Below are positions 1 through 5,720 of a DNA stretch of 10,591 bases, in pieces; positions within the stretch are counted from its first letter, which is position 1; every line of letters starts with the position of its first letter. The translations under genes and the position numbers were made by a program. The stretch spans positions 1-10,591 of the forward strand of contig JACRCS010000836.1 in assembly GCA_016218905.1 (NCBI GenBank). Reading direction: 5' to 3'. The notes under the pieces are model-generated. The model was not told where the DNA came from and ran no database searches. It worked only from the letters and a program-made list of their open reading frames with translations. This DNA comes from Deltaproteobacteria bacterium (GTDB taxonomy: Bacteria; Desulfobacterota_C; Deferrisomatia; Deferrisomatales; JACRMM01).

Positions 1-252
1 CTATTCAGTCCCTGCGTTGGCCGAACGGCGCTGATTCGCCGCCGTTCGTCCTGCTGGTTGCCATGCACGAACTAACCGCACGGGACACTAGGGCAAGCGC
101 GGAGAGCCCATGGAGCGCTCGAGAAGGTTCGCGTGGCAATCCCTTCTCGTCGATGCCGAGGTGCTGTACTCTCTCCGGCGTCTGCGCGCCCTTCTTGCAC
201 TCCAAGCGAACGATCAAACACAGCGGGGAGGCTCTCGGAATCATTTCCAAAA
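1..252. other. Intergenic stretch upstream of tRNA-Leu
   Basis: I see no supportable gene here. Open frames crossing it on either strand have no SD site and no recognisable protein motif. A perfect 9-bp inverted repeat, CGAACGGCG (22-30) with CGCCGTTCG (40-48), could be the end of a transcript lying outside the window, but no T-run follows it on either strand. A TTGCAC at 195-200 resembles a -35 box for the tRNA, but I could not find a convincing -10 at the right distance. Confidence 0.4.
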
Positions 253-336
253 GCCCGGGTGGTGGAACTGGCAGACACAGGGGACTTAAAATCCCCTGGC
301 CGAAAGGCCGTGCGGGTTCGAGCCCCGCCCCGGGCA
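253..336 (+). tRNA. tRNA-Leu (anticodon UAA)
   Basis: This is a complete class II tRNA. The acceptor stem GCCCGGG (253-259) pairs with CCCGGGC (329-335), and A336 is the discriminator base. The anticodon stem GGGGA (280-284) pairs with TCCCC (292-296) around the loop CTTAAAA, giving anticodon TAA at 287-289, which reads UUA/UUG leucine codons. A long variable arm (about 297-311, with GGCC/GGCC pairing) is typical of leucine tRNAs. The T-arm is GCGGG-TTCGAGC-CCCGC (312-328). The 3' CCA is not encoded, since CTC follows, so it must be added by CCA nucleotidyltransferase. A pyrimidine-rich run follows at 337-353 with no clear terminator hairpin. Confidence 0.97.
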
Positions 337-399
337 CTCTCCCTTTCCCCCCCTGATGACCGTGTCCTCCCAAGGCCGACGTCGCGAAATGGACGAACA

Positions 400-1038
400 T
401 TGAACAGCGAGCCTGCTTTCCTCGAGCGTCTCTATGATCGGATCTTCCAACTGGCGCTCCCATCGCTCCAGACGCGCGAGAACGAGAGCCACACAAAGAT
501 CGCCCACGCCTTCGCCGAGCGCCTCCTTTCGAGAGAGGGAGGGGACCGCAGCATCGTGGTGCCCGCCATCCTCCTCCACGACGTCGGCTGGAGCAGGGTT
601 CCGGAGCATCTCCAGCTTCTCGCGTTCGGGCCCCACATGAGCCGTCCCGAGCTTCGGGATGTGCACGAACGAGAGGGGGCGGAGATGGCGAGAGCGATCT
701 TGGCGGAGGTCGGCTACCCGGCGGAGAAGGTCGAACTGATCGCGCGGATCGTCTCCCGCCACGACTCTCGACAGGATGCGGACTGCCTGGAAGAAGCGAT
801 TGTCAAAGACGCCGACAAGCTCTACCGTTTTTCGCCCGGAGGCTTCTCGGTGTGGGCCATGCGCTTCGGACTTCCGGAAGCGGAGTACCTTTCAAGGCTG
901 GAGAGGTGGATCGGGCGCTGGTTCTTGACCGCTACGGGACGAAGAATCGCTCGGACGGAGGCTCTAGCCAGACGCCGTGAGATCGGAACGAAGGCCGATG
1001 GCTCAAAGGACAGCTCCCTCGTTTGTACGGGGCGCTGA
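400..1038 (+). CDS. HD-domain metal-dependent phosphohydrolase-like protein
   Basis: A predicted 212-residue cytosolic protein with the spaced His/Asp pattern of the HD superfamily of metal-dependent phosphohydrolases. Visible candidates for metal ligands are H31, the doublet H60-D61 in ILLHDVGW, H89, the H121-D122 pair in SRHDSR, and D137/D139 in KDADKLYRF. The substrate cannot be inferred; HD proteins act on nucleotides, (p)ppGpp, cyclic dinucleotides and others. The frame is open further upstream, but there it translates straight through tRNA-Leu, so the start must lie after 336. The only in-frame start codon before the first HD residue is TTG at 400. No strong SD precedes it; GGACGA at 391-396 is a weak candidate. 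It is convergent with the MucR-like gene and both run toward the hairpin at 1141-1176. Domain confidence is high, start confidence moderate. Confidence 0.8.
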   Translation: MNSEPAFLERLYDRIFQLALPSLQTRENESHTKIAHAFAERLLSREGGDRSIVVPAILLHDVGWSRVPEHLQLLAFGPHMSRPELRDVHEREGAEMARAILAEVGYPAEKVELIARIVSRHDSRQDADCLEEAIVKDADKLYRFSPGGFSVWAMRFGLPEAEYLSRLERWIGRWFLTATGRRIARTEALARRREIGTKADGSKDSSLVCTGR

Positions 1039-1140
1039 GTGAGATCGCGCGTTGGCCGCCGTACTCTCGCCTGCGAAGGCCCGATCGAGCGCGCCTTCTC
1101 GTCGGAGCGTCAAGACGAGTAGAAGGGAACCGCTCGCAGC

Positions 1141-1176
1141 TCCAAGCCTTCGCCGGAGGATCGGCGAAGGCTTGGA
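1141..1176. terminator. Bidirectional hairpin between convergent genes
   Basis: A perfect 15-bp inverted repeat (1141-1155 with 1162-1176) has a 6-nt loop, GAGGAT. It sits between the stop of the HD gene (1038) and the stop of the minus-strand MucR-like gene (1198). The stem is long and GC-rich, but neither side has a proper T-run; CTCTTTGG follows on the + strand. It is probably a shared terminator or transcript-end stabiliser. The location between two convergent genes is the main support. Confidence 0.7.
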
Positions 1177-1197
1177 CGCTCTTTGGTCAATTGCTTC

Positions 1198-1665
1198 CTA
1201 TTTGCGCTTCGCCTTCTTCCCCTTCGCGGCCCGTGCTTTCACGAGTCGCTCGCCCAATTTCAGATCCTTGGCCATGGCCTTTCGCTGGTCCGAGTAATTC
1301 TTCGCCACGAGGGGCGTACCCGAAGGGATTCCGAACTTCCTCCGATACTCGCCAGGCTTCATGCCGTGCGCGCTCGAGATGTGCCGCTTGAGTGTCTTCA
1401 TGCCTTGGCCGCACTCCATGCAGAAGACCTTGTCGGCGCCAAATGCAGCCTCGAGCGGGACGGCAGGCTTGATGGGCTCGGGCTCTGCTGGTGCGGCCTG
1501 GGGCACTGGCACTTGCCCGGCGGGAACATCCACTCCCGCAATTCCTGCCAACCTCACGAAGACCTGCCCGATTTCTTCGAGCAGGTCCTCCTTCTTCATG
1601 CCCGTCGCCGACGCATGGGCGCTTACGATTTCCGTTGTCATGGCGAGGAGTTTGGAGATTTGCAT
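1198..1665 (-). CDS. MucR/Ros-family zinc-finger transcriptional regulator
   Basis: A 155-residue DNA-binding regulator of the MucR/Ros family, the prokaryotic C2H2 zinc-finger proteins that act largely as global repressors. The finger is C82-x2-C85-x9-H95-x4-H100, the ligand spacing known for Ros. It is followed by the conserved block GMKPGEYRRKFGIP (about 101-114), then PLVAKNYSDQR and a LGERLVKAR segment, and a very basic tail ending KGKKAKRK. The N-terminus (TEIVSAHAS, 11-19) resembles the family's helical oligomerisation region. A Pro/Ala-rich linker (about 47-70) joins the two parts and looks longer than in compact homologues. ATG 1665 is favoured because AGGAGG (1673-1678) lies 7 nt upstream; M9 (1641) is the alternative start. 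The gene appears monocistronic. Its targets are unknown, and the exported peptide gene and the operon to its right are only candidates by proximity. Confidence 0.93.
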   Translation of the reverse strand: MQISKLLAMTTEIVSAHASATGMKKEDLLEEIGQVFVRLAGIAGVDVPAGQVPVPQAAPAEPEPIKPAVPLEAAFGADKVFCMECGQGMKTLKRHISSAHGMKPGEYRRKFGIPSGTPLVAKNYSDQRKAMAKDLKLGERLVKARAAKGKKAKRK

Positions 1666-1672
1666 CGGTGCG

Positions 1673-1678
1673 CCTCCT
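1673..1678 (-). promoter_or_regulatory. Shine-Dalgarno site of the MucR-like gene
   Basis: On the minus strand this reads AGGAGG, a full match to the anti-SD core, 7 nt before ATG 1665. It decides the start in favour of 1665 over the internal ATG at 1641. Confidence 0.85.
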
Positions 1679-2245
1679 GTTCGAAAAAGGGTTCAAGCGA
1701 GTATTTGCGATGCCGCGAGCCTGCATCGCTGAAGCCGTTCCTTATCTAATCGGTACAGCCGAGCGTACCCAAAAGGGCGCGCCCGAAGTTTTTCGACGCG
1801 CCAGCGTCAGGTGATAGGATGCGCTTGAATAGAGGTTCATGCAAGCCAAATAGGCATGATTCAGTCCTGCGGCGAGTAACCTCGCCCACGTCGCCACCTT
1901 TTTAGGACGCGTGGCATTGTCCGGATGGTGAAAGGCGAGTAAGGCAGGCGCCGGATCATTCGTTGAGTTCTGCCCAGGGTTGTCGCGTCTGGATCGAGCG
2001 ACCAAAGGTGGTGAGCGAGGCGTTTGCTGCGGTTGTCCTCCTGGGACGAGCGACACGTGAGGTCGTAATACGTCTGGCAGGCTAAGATTCGGGCATTTGG
2101 GGAAAGTAGAGGTTAGACACCGGTGTCACCCTGGTCGGCAAACCAGTGCTCTCGCGGGGCAGACGGAGGTTTTGCCATGTGAGGCCAGCGGTCCTTGTCA
2201 GTTCAGCTGAAGAGAGCGGGAGAAGAGAACCGTCCTCACAACAAA
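1679..2245. other. Intergenic region upstream of the MucR-like gene; no gene seen
   Basis: About 570 bases with no convincing coding sequence. The composition looks less GC-rich than the flanking genes, and open frames show no third-position GC bias or SD site. What can be seen is an inverted repeat GGTAC-N8-GTACC (1752-1769), a GGGCGCGCCC palindrome (1775-1784), and a cluster of small hairpins at 1837-1915. There are also a 12-bp perfect palindrome GACACCGGTGTC (2116-2127) and a small stem CTGGT/ACCAG (2131-2146). The promoter of the minus-strand MucR-like gene must lie between 1679 and about 1850. A TTGGGT/TAGATA pair on the minus strand is too weak to call. Confidence 0.5.
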
Positions 2246-2268
2246 AAGGGGTGCGAGGTGCGCCCCTT
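2246..2268 (-). terminator. Rho-independent terminator-like hairpin without an assigned gene
   Basis: A 9-bp stem with one G-T wobble (2246-2254 with 2260-2268) and a 5-nt loop (2255-2259). On the minus strand it is followed at once by TTTTTGTTGTG, a good U-tract. On the + strand only CTTCC follows, so it should work for leftward transcription. No convincing gene ends just before it on the minus strand; the preceding 270 bases hold only a doubtful Ala/Pro-rich frame. It may end a small RNA or an unrecognised short gene. Confidence 0.6.
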
Positions 2269-2537
2269 CCTTCCGCCGGCTTCAGAGATCCGGCGCGCAC
2301 GCCTACTGAGCTCCCGGCGTCGCGCCTCCCTGCGGGACGGGTATAGAGTGCGCCGGGCGCGCCCACAGGGTGGTTGTCGAGCGCACCCGGGGCGGTCACT
2401 GTGCCAGCCGGCGCCGCCGCCACCGGCCCATCATCCGGAACCACAGTGGCACCAGCCGGCGGAGCTGCATGGAGGACCGGACGCATCACGTTTCCTCGAG
2501 AGGCTTGCTACCGAACCCATACCAGATCCGGGAAAAC
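2269..2537. other. GC-rich intergenic stretch between two minus-strand terminators
   Basis: No gene can be supported here. On the minus strand an Ala/Pro-rich frame begins at ATG 2486, or at a GTG one codon earlier, after a GAGGAA. It contains imperfect repeats of the type PAGATVVP / PAGTVTAP. It reads through the terminator-like hairpin at 2246-2268 and on to 2082, and its codon use lacks a clear bias, so I do not call it. A second copy of the GGGCGCGCCC palindrome is at 2355-2364. Confidence 0.4.
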
Positions 2538-2563
2538 AAAGAGGCCCCGAACGGGGCCTCTTT
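2538..2563 (-). terminator. Rho-independent terminator of the small exported-peptide gene
   Basis: A perfect 11-bp stem, AAAGAGGCCCC (2538-2548) with GGGGCCTCTTT (2553-2563), closes on a 4-nt loop. On the minus strand the 3' arm ends in TTTG and runs into TTTTCC, giving the T-rich tail of an intrinsic terminator. It begins 21 nt after the stop codon of the 47-residue peptide gene (2585-2728), exactly where that gene's terminator would be expected. Confidence 0.85.
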
Positions 2564-2584
2564 GGTGCTTGCAGGAGGAAGCCG

Positions 2585-2728
2585 CTAGAACTGGTTCTCG
2601 AGCTCTTCCTGGTTGAAGTGGCTCTCATACAACGAGGCTTCCGTATCTCCGAGATCACCGGCCCAAACCGTACCAGTGAGCCCAACGACCGTAATCATAA
2701 GAGCGAACAATTTGCGAAGAGTCTTCAT
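2585..2728 (-). CDS. Small exported peptide (47 aa) of unknown function
   Basis: I do not recognise this peptide's family. It begins with a textbook Sec signal: a basic N-terminus (MKTLRK), a hydrophobic core (LFALMITVVGLTG, about 7-19), and a TVWA-GD cleavage site after residue 23. The predicted mature part (24-47) has 24 residues, is strongly acidic (two Asp, five Glu, no Lys or Arg), lacks cysteine, and ends ENQF. The start at 2728 is supported by AGGAGG (2735-2740) 6 nt upstream; ATG 2734 in the same frame abuts that site and is unlikely. A strong intrinsic terminator begins 21 nt after the stop. SD, signal peptide and terminator together make this a real gene despite its size. It could be a secreted signal, a periplasmic small protein or a membrane-anchored peptide. 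It is transcribed away from the operon that starts at 3160. Confidence 0.78.
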   Translation of the reverse strand: MKTLRKLFALMITVVGLTGTVWAGDLGDTEASLYESHFNQEELENQF

Positions 2729-2734
2729 GGCCAT

Positions 2735-2740
2735 CCTCCT
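2735..2740 (-). promoter_or_regulatory. Shine-Dalgarno site of the small exported-peptide gene
   Basis: On the minus strand this reads AGGAGG, 6 nt before ATG 2728 and directly touching ATG 2734. The spacing therefore selects 2728 (MKTLRK...) as the start. Confidence 0.8.
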
Positions 2741-3159
2741 GTTCCCCGTCAGCCCTGCGGCTGCATTGTTATCTTCAGACGGCCAGAAGCTAATGACGCA
2801 TGGAGCAGGCGACAAGGGCCTAACTGCATTAATTCTGCTGCCAGTCAGAAAACCTCGATATATCCGGAGGTTAGCCCGACCAGGGCGGCCGGTCCACAGG
2901 GCCCCCCTCCATCGGGTGCCGCCATTGGCAGGTTGTGAACCCGGCGCGGAGCCCAGGGGCCGGCGGAGCCAGACTCCTCCCCTCCCCTGGTCCCGCCGGC
3001 AGATCGGGGTCCCCTTTAGGGAGTAGCCGACCGAACAACTTTCCAAATACTCCCCACGAGAGCTGTCAAAGTCTCCCTACAGACACTCCTCGCCTGACCC
3101 TTCAAACTGCCTCCTAGACAAACCCGACTTGAAAATGCTCTCGCGCGGAGGAACGGGCG
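2741..3159. other. Divergent intergenic region; promoters expected, none called
   Basis: About 420 bases between the leftward peptide gene and the rightward operon, so it should carry both promoters. I found no convincing -35/-10 or sigma-54 type pair on either strand. A GC-rich imperfect hairpin spans 2959-3000: an 8-bp outer stem GCCGGCGG/CCGCCGGC, an A-C mismatch, then further pairs around a C-rich loop. The opposite strand of the loop carries close G-runs. The SD of the first operon gene, GGAGG, is at 3147-3151. No riboswitch that I recognise is present. Confidence 0.45.
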
Positions 3160-3681
3160 ATGACGCCGGAACGCAGTGACTGTTGTCGGGCTGCCGAGAA
3201 GCGGACTGCCACGGACTGCGCCCACTTCTTTGCGGGATTCTTCGTAGCCCTGGCCGGACCGGTCCTTCGCCAGTACGGCGCCGACGGCGAAAGGCTGTTG
3301 AGGTCCGCCCTGAGGGACTTCGGCCGGGCCAGGGGAGCCAGGATCCGGCAGAGGGTCGATGCGCTCCGGCTCGCCCCGGACGTGGAGAATTTCTCCAAAT
3401 GCTACGACTTCCCGATGCTGCCGGGCTTCGAGGCCACGAGGGAGATCACGCCGGAGCGTAAGACGGCGCTGATCTCGCTGTGCCCCCTCGCGGAGCAGTG
3501 GAAGAACAGCGGCGAGGCACGGCTCGGCCTTCTCTATTGCGAGGAGGTCGACGCCGGCATCCGAGAGGGCTTCAGCTCGGAAATGATCCACATGAATCTC
3601 CGCAACCCGTTGAGAGGGGACCGGGTCTGCGAGCAGGTGGACACCCTCGGGGAAGTCGGAGCCCGAGACCTCTCGTCTTGA
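3160..3681 (+). CDS. L-2-amino-thiazoline-4-carboxylate (ATC) hydrolase-family protein
   Basis: A 173-residue protein that resembles the ATC_hydrolase family (Pfam PF14196), named after the Pseudomonas enzyme that opens L-2-amino-thiazoline-4-carboxylate to N-carbamoyl-L-cysteine. Recognisable family-like features are the LRDFGRARGARIRQRV segment (51-66), ENFSKCYDFP (76-85), the CPLAEQWK block (108-115), GLLYCEEVDAGIREGF (123-138) and a C-terminal LRGDRVCE (151-158). C108, C127, E128/E129, D131 and C157 lie in the conserved-looking blocks and may form the active or metal site. No signal peptide is seen, so it is cytosolic. GGAGG (3147-3151) 8 nt upstream supports ATG 3160. It is the first gene of the operon, 69 nt before the binding-protein gene. 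Many members of this family have no tested activity, so the true substrate may be another cyclic or amide compound. Confidence 0.72.
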   Translation: MTPERSDCCRAAEKRTATDCAHFFAGFFVALAGPVLRQYGADGERLLRSALRDFGRARGARIRQRVDALRLAPDVENFSKCYDFPMLPGFEATREITPERKTALISLCPLAEQWKNSGEARLGLLYCEEVDAGIREGFSSEMIHMNLRNPLRGDRVCEQVDTLGEVGARDLSS

Positions 3682-3750
3682 AGAATGAAGTCCGACGGGC
3701 CGCGTGAGCGCCGGTCGAATGTTCCTCCGCACCGCGAAAAAGGAGACAAG

Positions 3751-5271
3751 ATGAACCGGCACCGAAGATCCTCGGCGAGTACCTGCTCTGTTTGGGCGTT
3801 CGTGGCGCTCTTTCTCCTGTCCGGCCAGGGACACTCGCTCGCGGCGGAGAAGGGCGTACTGCGCTTCGGGACCGGCACGGACGCGACGACCCTCGACCCG
3901 CACAATTGGAAGTCCGCCACCGACCTGCTCGCGATCAACCAGATCTACGAAGGGCTCATGACCCTCGACCGGAGTCTGAAGATCGTCCCCGTCCTCGCCA
4001 CCTCCTGGAAGGCAGTGAACGATACGACCTGGCGCTTCACCCTGCGAAAGGGCGTGAAGTTCCAGGACGGCACGGACTTCAACGCCGAGGCAGCGCGGAT
4101 CAACCTCGAGAGAATGCGCAACGCGCCGAGGTCGAAGTCCTACTTCGGGATGATCGAGTCGGTGACGGTGGAAGACGCCTACACGATTGTCATCAAGACG
4201 CAGACGCCCTATGCACCCTTCTTGAACAATATGTGCCACCCCGTGGGCGCCATGATCAGTCCCGCGGCCATCGAGAAGTACGGGAAAGAGCTCGGAGAGC
4301 ACCCCGTCGGGACCGGCAAGTTCAAGCTGAAGGAGTGGCGGCGCAAGGAGCGGCTCGTGCTGGAGCGCAACGACGCCTACTGGGGCGCGAAGCCGCAGCT
4401 GCGTCAGTTCGACGTCATCCCGATTCCGGAGGAGGGAACCCGTACCATGGCCTTCGAGGCCGGCGACGTGGACGTGATCGCGGACCCGCTGCCGAACAGG
4501 CTCGCCGCCTACCGCGCCGGCAAGAACGTCGACGTCATCCAGGAGCCTGCAGCCCGAGTCGTCTGGATGGGATTCAACGTGTCGGACAAGACCGTAGGCA
4601 ATGCCGACCTGAGAAGGGCGCTGGCGCTCGCGATCAACCGGGACGAGCTGGTGAAGTACGTCGCCGAGGGGCTCGTTGGAGAGGCGAACTCGTGGATTCC
4701 AGCCGTGGTCCAGCAGGCGAAGACCTCCCGCAACTATCCGTTCGACCCCCGGCAGGCCAAGCAGCTTCTGGCGAAGGCCGGATATCCGAACGGCCTCGAG
4801 CTGAACCTGTGGACGCCGGAGGGCCGGTACCTCAAGGACCGACAGATCGCCGAGGCCATCCAGGCCCAGCTGTCCAAAATCGGCGTGAGAGTCAAGGTGC
4901 GCGTGATGGAGTGGGGAACCTATCTCGACTCGCTCACCCGGCACGAGCAGCAGCTCTACATCAATGGCTGGGCGTACCAGGTCGGAGATCCCGACTCGGT
5001 TCTGCGAGACAACTTCTACTCCGCCAGCAGCTACAATTTTTCGAACTACAAAAGCCAGGACTACGACAAACTCCTGGACGCTTCCGTCGCGATGTTGAAC
5101 CCGTCAAAACGAAGGTCTCTGATCGAAAAGGCCGAGGCTCGATTGCTGGAAGATGTCGTGGGCGTCCCCGTCTATCACAAGAACAACATCTACGCTGTTT
5201 CCAAGAAAGTGCAGGGATTCCGGTCCCATCCTCTGGAGCTCATCATCCTCGATGGGGTGAATGTCAATTAA
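3751..5271 (+). CDS. Family 5 solute-binding protein of a peptide/opine/nickel-type ABC importer
   Basis: A 506-residue periplasmic receptor (SBP_bac_5 family) that would deliver substrate to the permeases encoded downstream. Residues 1 to about 31 form a Sec signal (MNRHRRSSAS, then a hydrophobic WAFVALFLL core and a likely cut after HSLA). No lipobox cysteine is present, so the mature protein should be soluble in the periplasm. Family hallmarks are TTLDPHNW (46-53), VLATSWKAVNDTTWRFTLRK (81-100) with the following GVKFQDGTDFNAEA, GTGKFKLKEW, ERNDAYWG, and the C-terminal GDPDSVLRDNFYS. The length is typical. AGGAG at 3741-3745 supports ATG 3751; the frame is open back to 3685 but lacks an SD there. 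The ligand cannot be predicted: family members bind di- and oligopeptides, opines, glutathione, nickel chelates and other small compounds. Confidence 0.95.
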   Translation: MNRHRRSSASTCSVWAFVALFLLSGQGHSLAAEKGVLRFGTGTDATTLDPHNWKSATDLLAINQIYEGLMTLDRSLKIVPVLATSWKAVNDTTWRFTLRKGVKFQDGTDFNAEAARINLERMRNAPRSKSYFGMIESVTVEDAYTIVIKTQTPYAPFLNNMCHPVGAMISPAAIEKYGKELGEHPVGTGKFKLKEWRRKERLVLERNDAYWGAKPQLRQFDVIPIPEEGTRTMAFEAGDVDVIADPLPNRLAAYRAGKNVDVIQEPAARVVWMGFNVSDKTVGNADLRRALALAINRDELVKYVAEGLVGEANSWIPAVVQQAKTSRNYPFDPRQAKQLLAKAGYPNGLELNLWTPEGRYLKDRQIAEAIQAQLSKIGVRVKVRVMEWGTYLDSLTRHEQQLYINGWAYQVGDPDSVLRDNFYSASSYNFSNYKSQDYDKLLDASVAMLNPSKRRSLIEKAEARLLEDVVGVPVYHKNNIYAVSKKVQGFRSHPLELIILDGVNVN

Positions 5272-5296
5272 CCGCGCGGCCCGAAGGAGTCTCCCG

Positions 5297-5677
5297 ATGC
5301 CTACCGTGATGATCCGGACGAACGTCTCGCTCTCCGAAAGGCAACACGACGACCTCTTTAGCTCCATCACGGACGTGATGATCGAGGCGGCCCACAAGAA
5401 ACACGAAAAGGTTATGGTTCTTCTGGAGAAGGTGGAGGCGCGGATGGGCATGAAGGACGACCCTCTGGTCTTCGCTGAGGTGCGGAGCATGGTCGGCCTC
5501 GATCATAAGATGAACCATGACCTCTCGGTTCGGTTTACCGAGGTGTTCGAGCGTGTGCTGGGAACGTCCTCGGACAGGATGTACATGAACTTCGTGCGTA
5601 TCCCGGAGACGGCCTGGGGCTGGAAGGGCGGGATTTCGATCTGGAATGCCGTCAGTGAAGAGTGGATCGTACGTTAG
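5297..5677 (+). CDS. MIF/4-oxalocrotonate-tautomerase superfamily protein
   Basis: A 126-residue small cytosolic protein of the tautomerase (MIF-like) superfamily. Pro2 follows the initiator Met and would become the catalytic N-terminal proline after Met removal. The C-terminal block SSDRMYMNFV (91-100) followed by the GWKG motif near 108-111 parallels the SPDRVYINYY...GWN pattern of macrophage migration inhibitory factor and bacterial homologues. LVFAEVRSMVGLD (57-69) matches the central strand. Such enzymes ketonise enols or act as hydratases or decarboxylases on 2-oxo acids in catabolic pathways. The start is fixed by AAGGAG (5284-5289) 7 nt upstream and by the need for Pro2; an ATG at 5261 in the same frame would overlap the binding-protein gene and bury the proline. 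It lies 25 nt after that gene, so it is probably co-transcribed. The substrate is unknown. Confidence 0.85.
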   Translation: MPTVMIRTNVSLSERQHDDLFSSITDVMIEAAHKKHEKVMVLLEKVEARMGMKDDPLVFAEVRSMVGLDHKMNHDLSVRFTEVFERVLGTSSDRMYMNFVRIPETAWGWKGGISIWNAVSEEWIVR

Positions 5678-5720
5678 CCCGTTCCGCGACAACGCCCGAA
5701 TGGCGAGGAGGCTGAACAAC

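Noticed and set aside
133..399. N-terminal extension of the HD-domain protein back to ATG 133
   Set aside because: The extension translates through the complete tRNA-Leu (253-336), giving the familiar tRNA-derived stretch VVELADTGDLKSPG. It has no homology to the HD fold, so the start must lie after the tRNA.
1742..2056. 104-residue minus-strand open frame upstream of the MucR-like gene
   Set aside because: It starts at a GTG with no SD, has no recognisable motif, shows no third-position GC bias, and occupies the space where the MucR-like promoter should be.
2082..2489. 135-residue Ala/Pro-rich minus-strand open frame
   Set aside because: It has a possible GAGGAA before its start, but it reads through a terminator-like hairpin at 2246-2268 and its composition is what GC-rich noncoding DNA produces.
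2741..2870. Cyclic-di-GMP (GEMM) riboswitch upstream of the small exported peptide
   Set aside because: I considered it because such riboswitches can control small exported proteins, but the conserved core and tetraloop-receptor pattern are not visible on the minus strand.
2195..2938. 247-residue plus-strand open frame
   Set aside because: It runs through both terminator hairpins and antisense to the well-supported peptide gene, with no SD and no protein-like pattern.
2729..3046. Longer form of the small exported peptide with about 106 more N-terminal residues
   Set aside because: The signal peptide would become internal, and the strong AGGAGG at 2735-2740 would be unused. The extra residues are rich in Gly, Pro and Arg, as expected from noncoding sequence.
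1666..3159. Mobile element or CRISPR array in the gene-poor middle region
   Set aside because: I found no transposase or integrase motifs, no long terminal inverted repeats and no regularly spaced repeats. The tRNA-Leu is not followed by an integrase or a visible repeated tRNA 3' end.
3016..4944. 642-residue open frame antisense to the ATC-hydrolase-like and binding-protein genes
   Set aside because: Long antisense frames are common opposite GC-rich genes. This one shadows two genes with clear family motifs and has no motif of its own.
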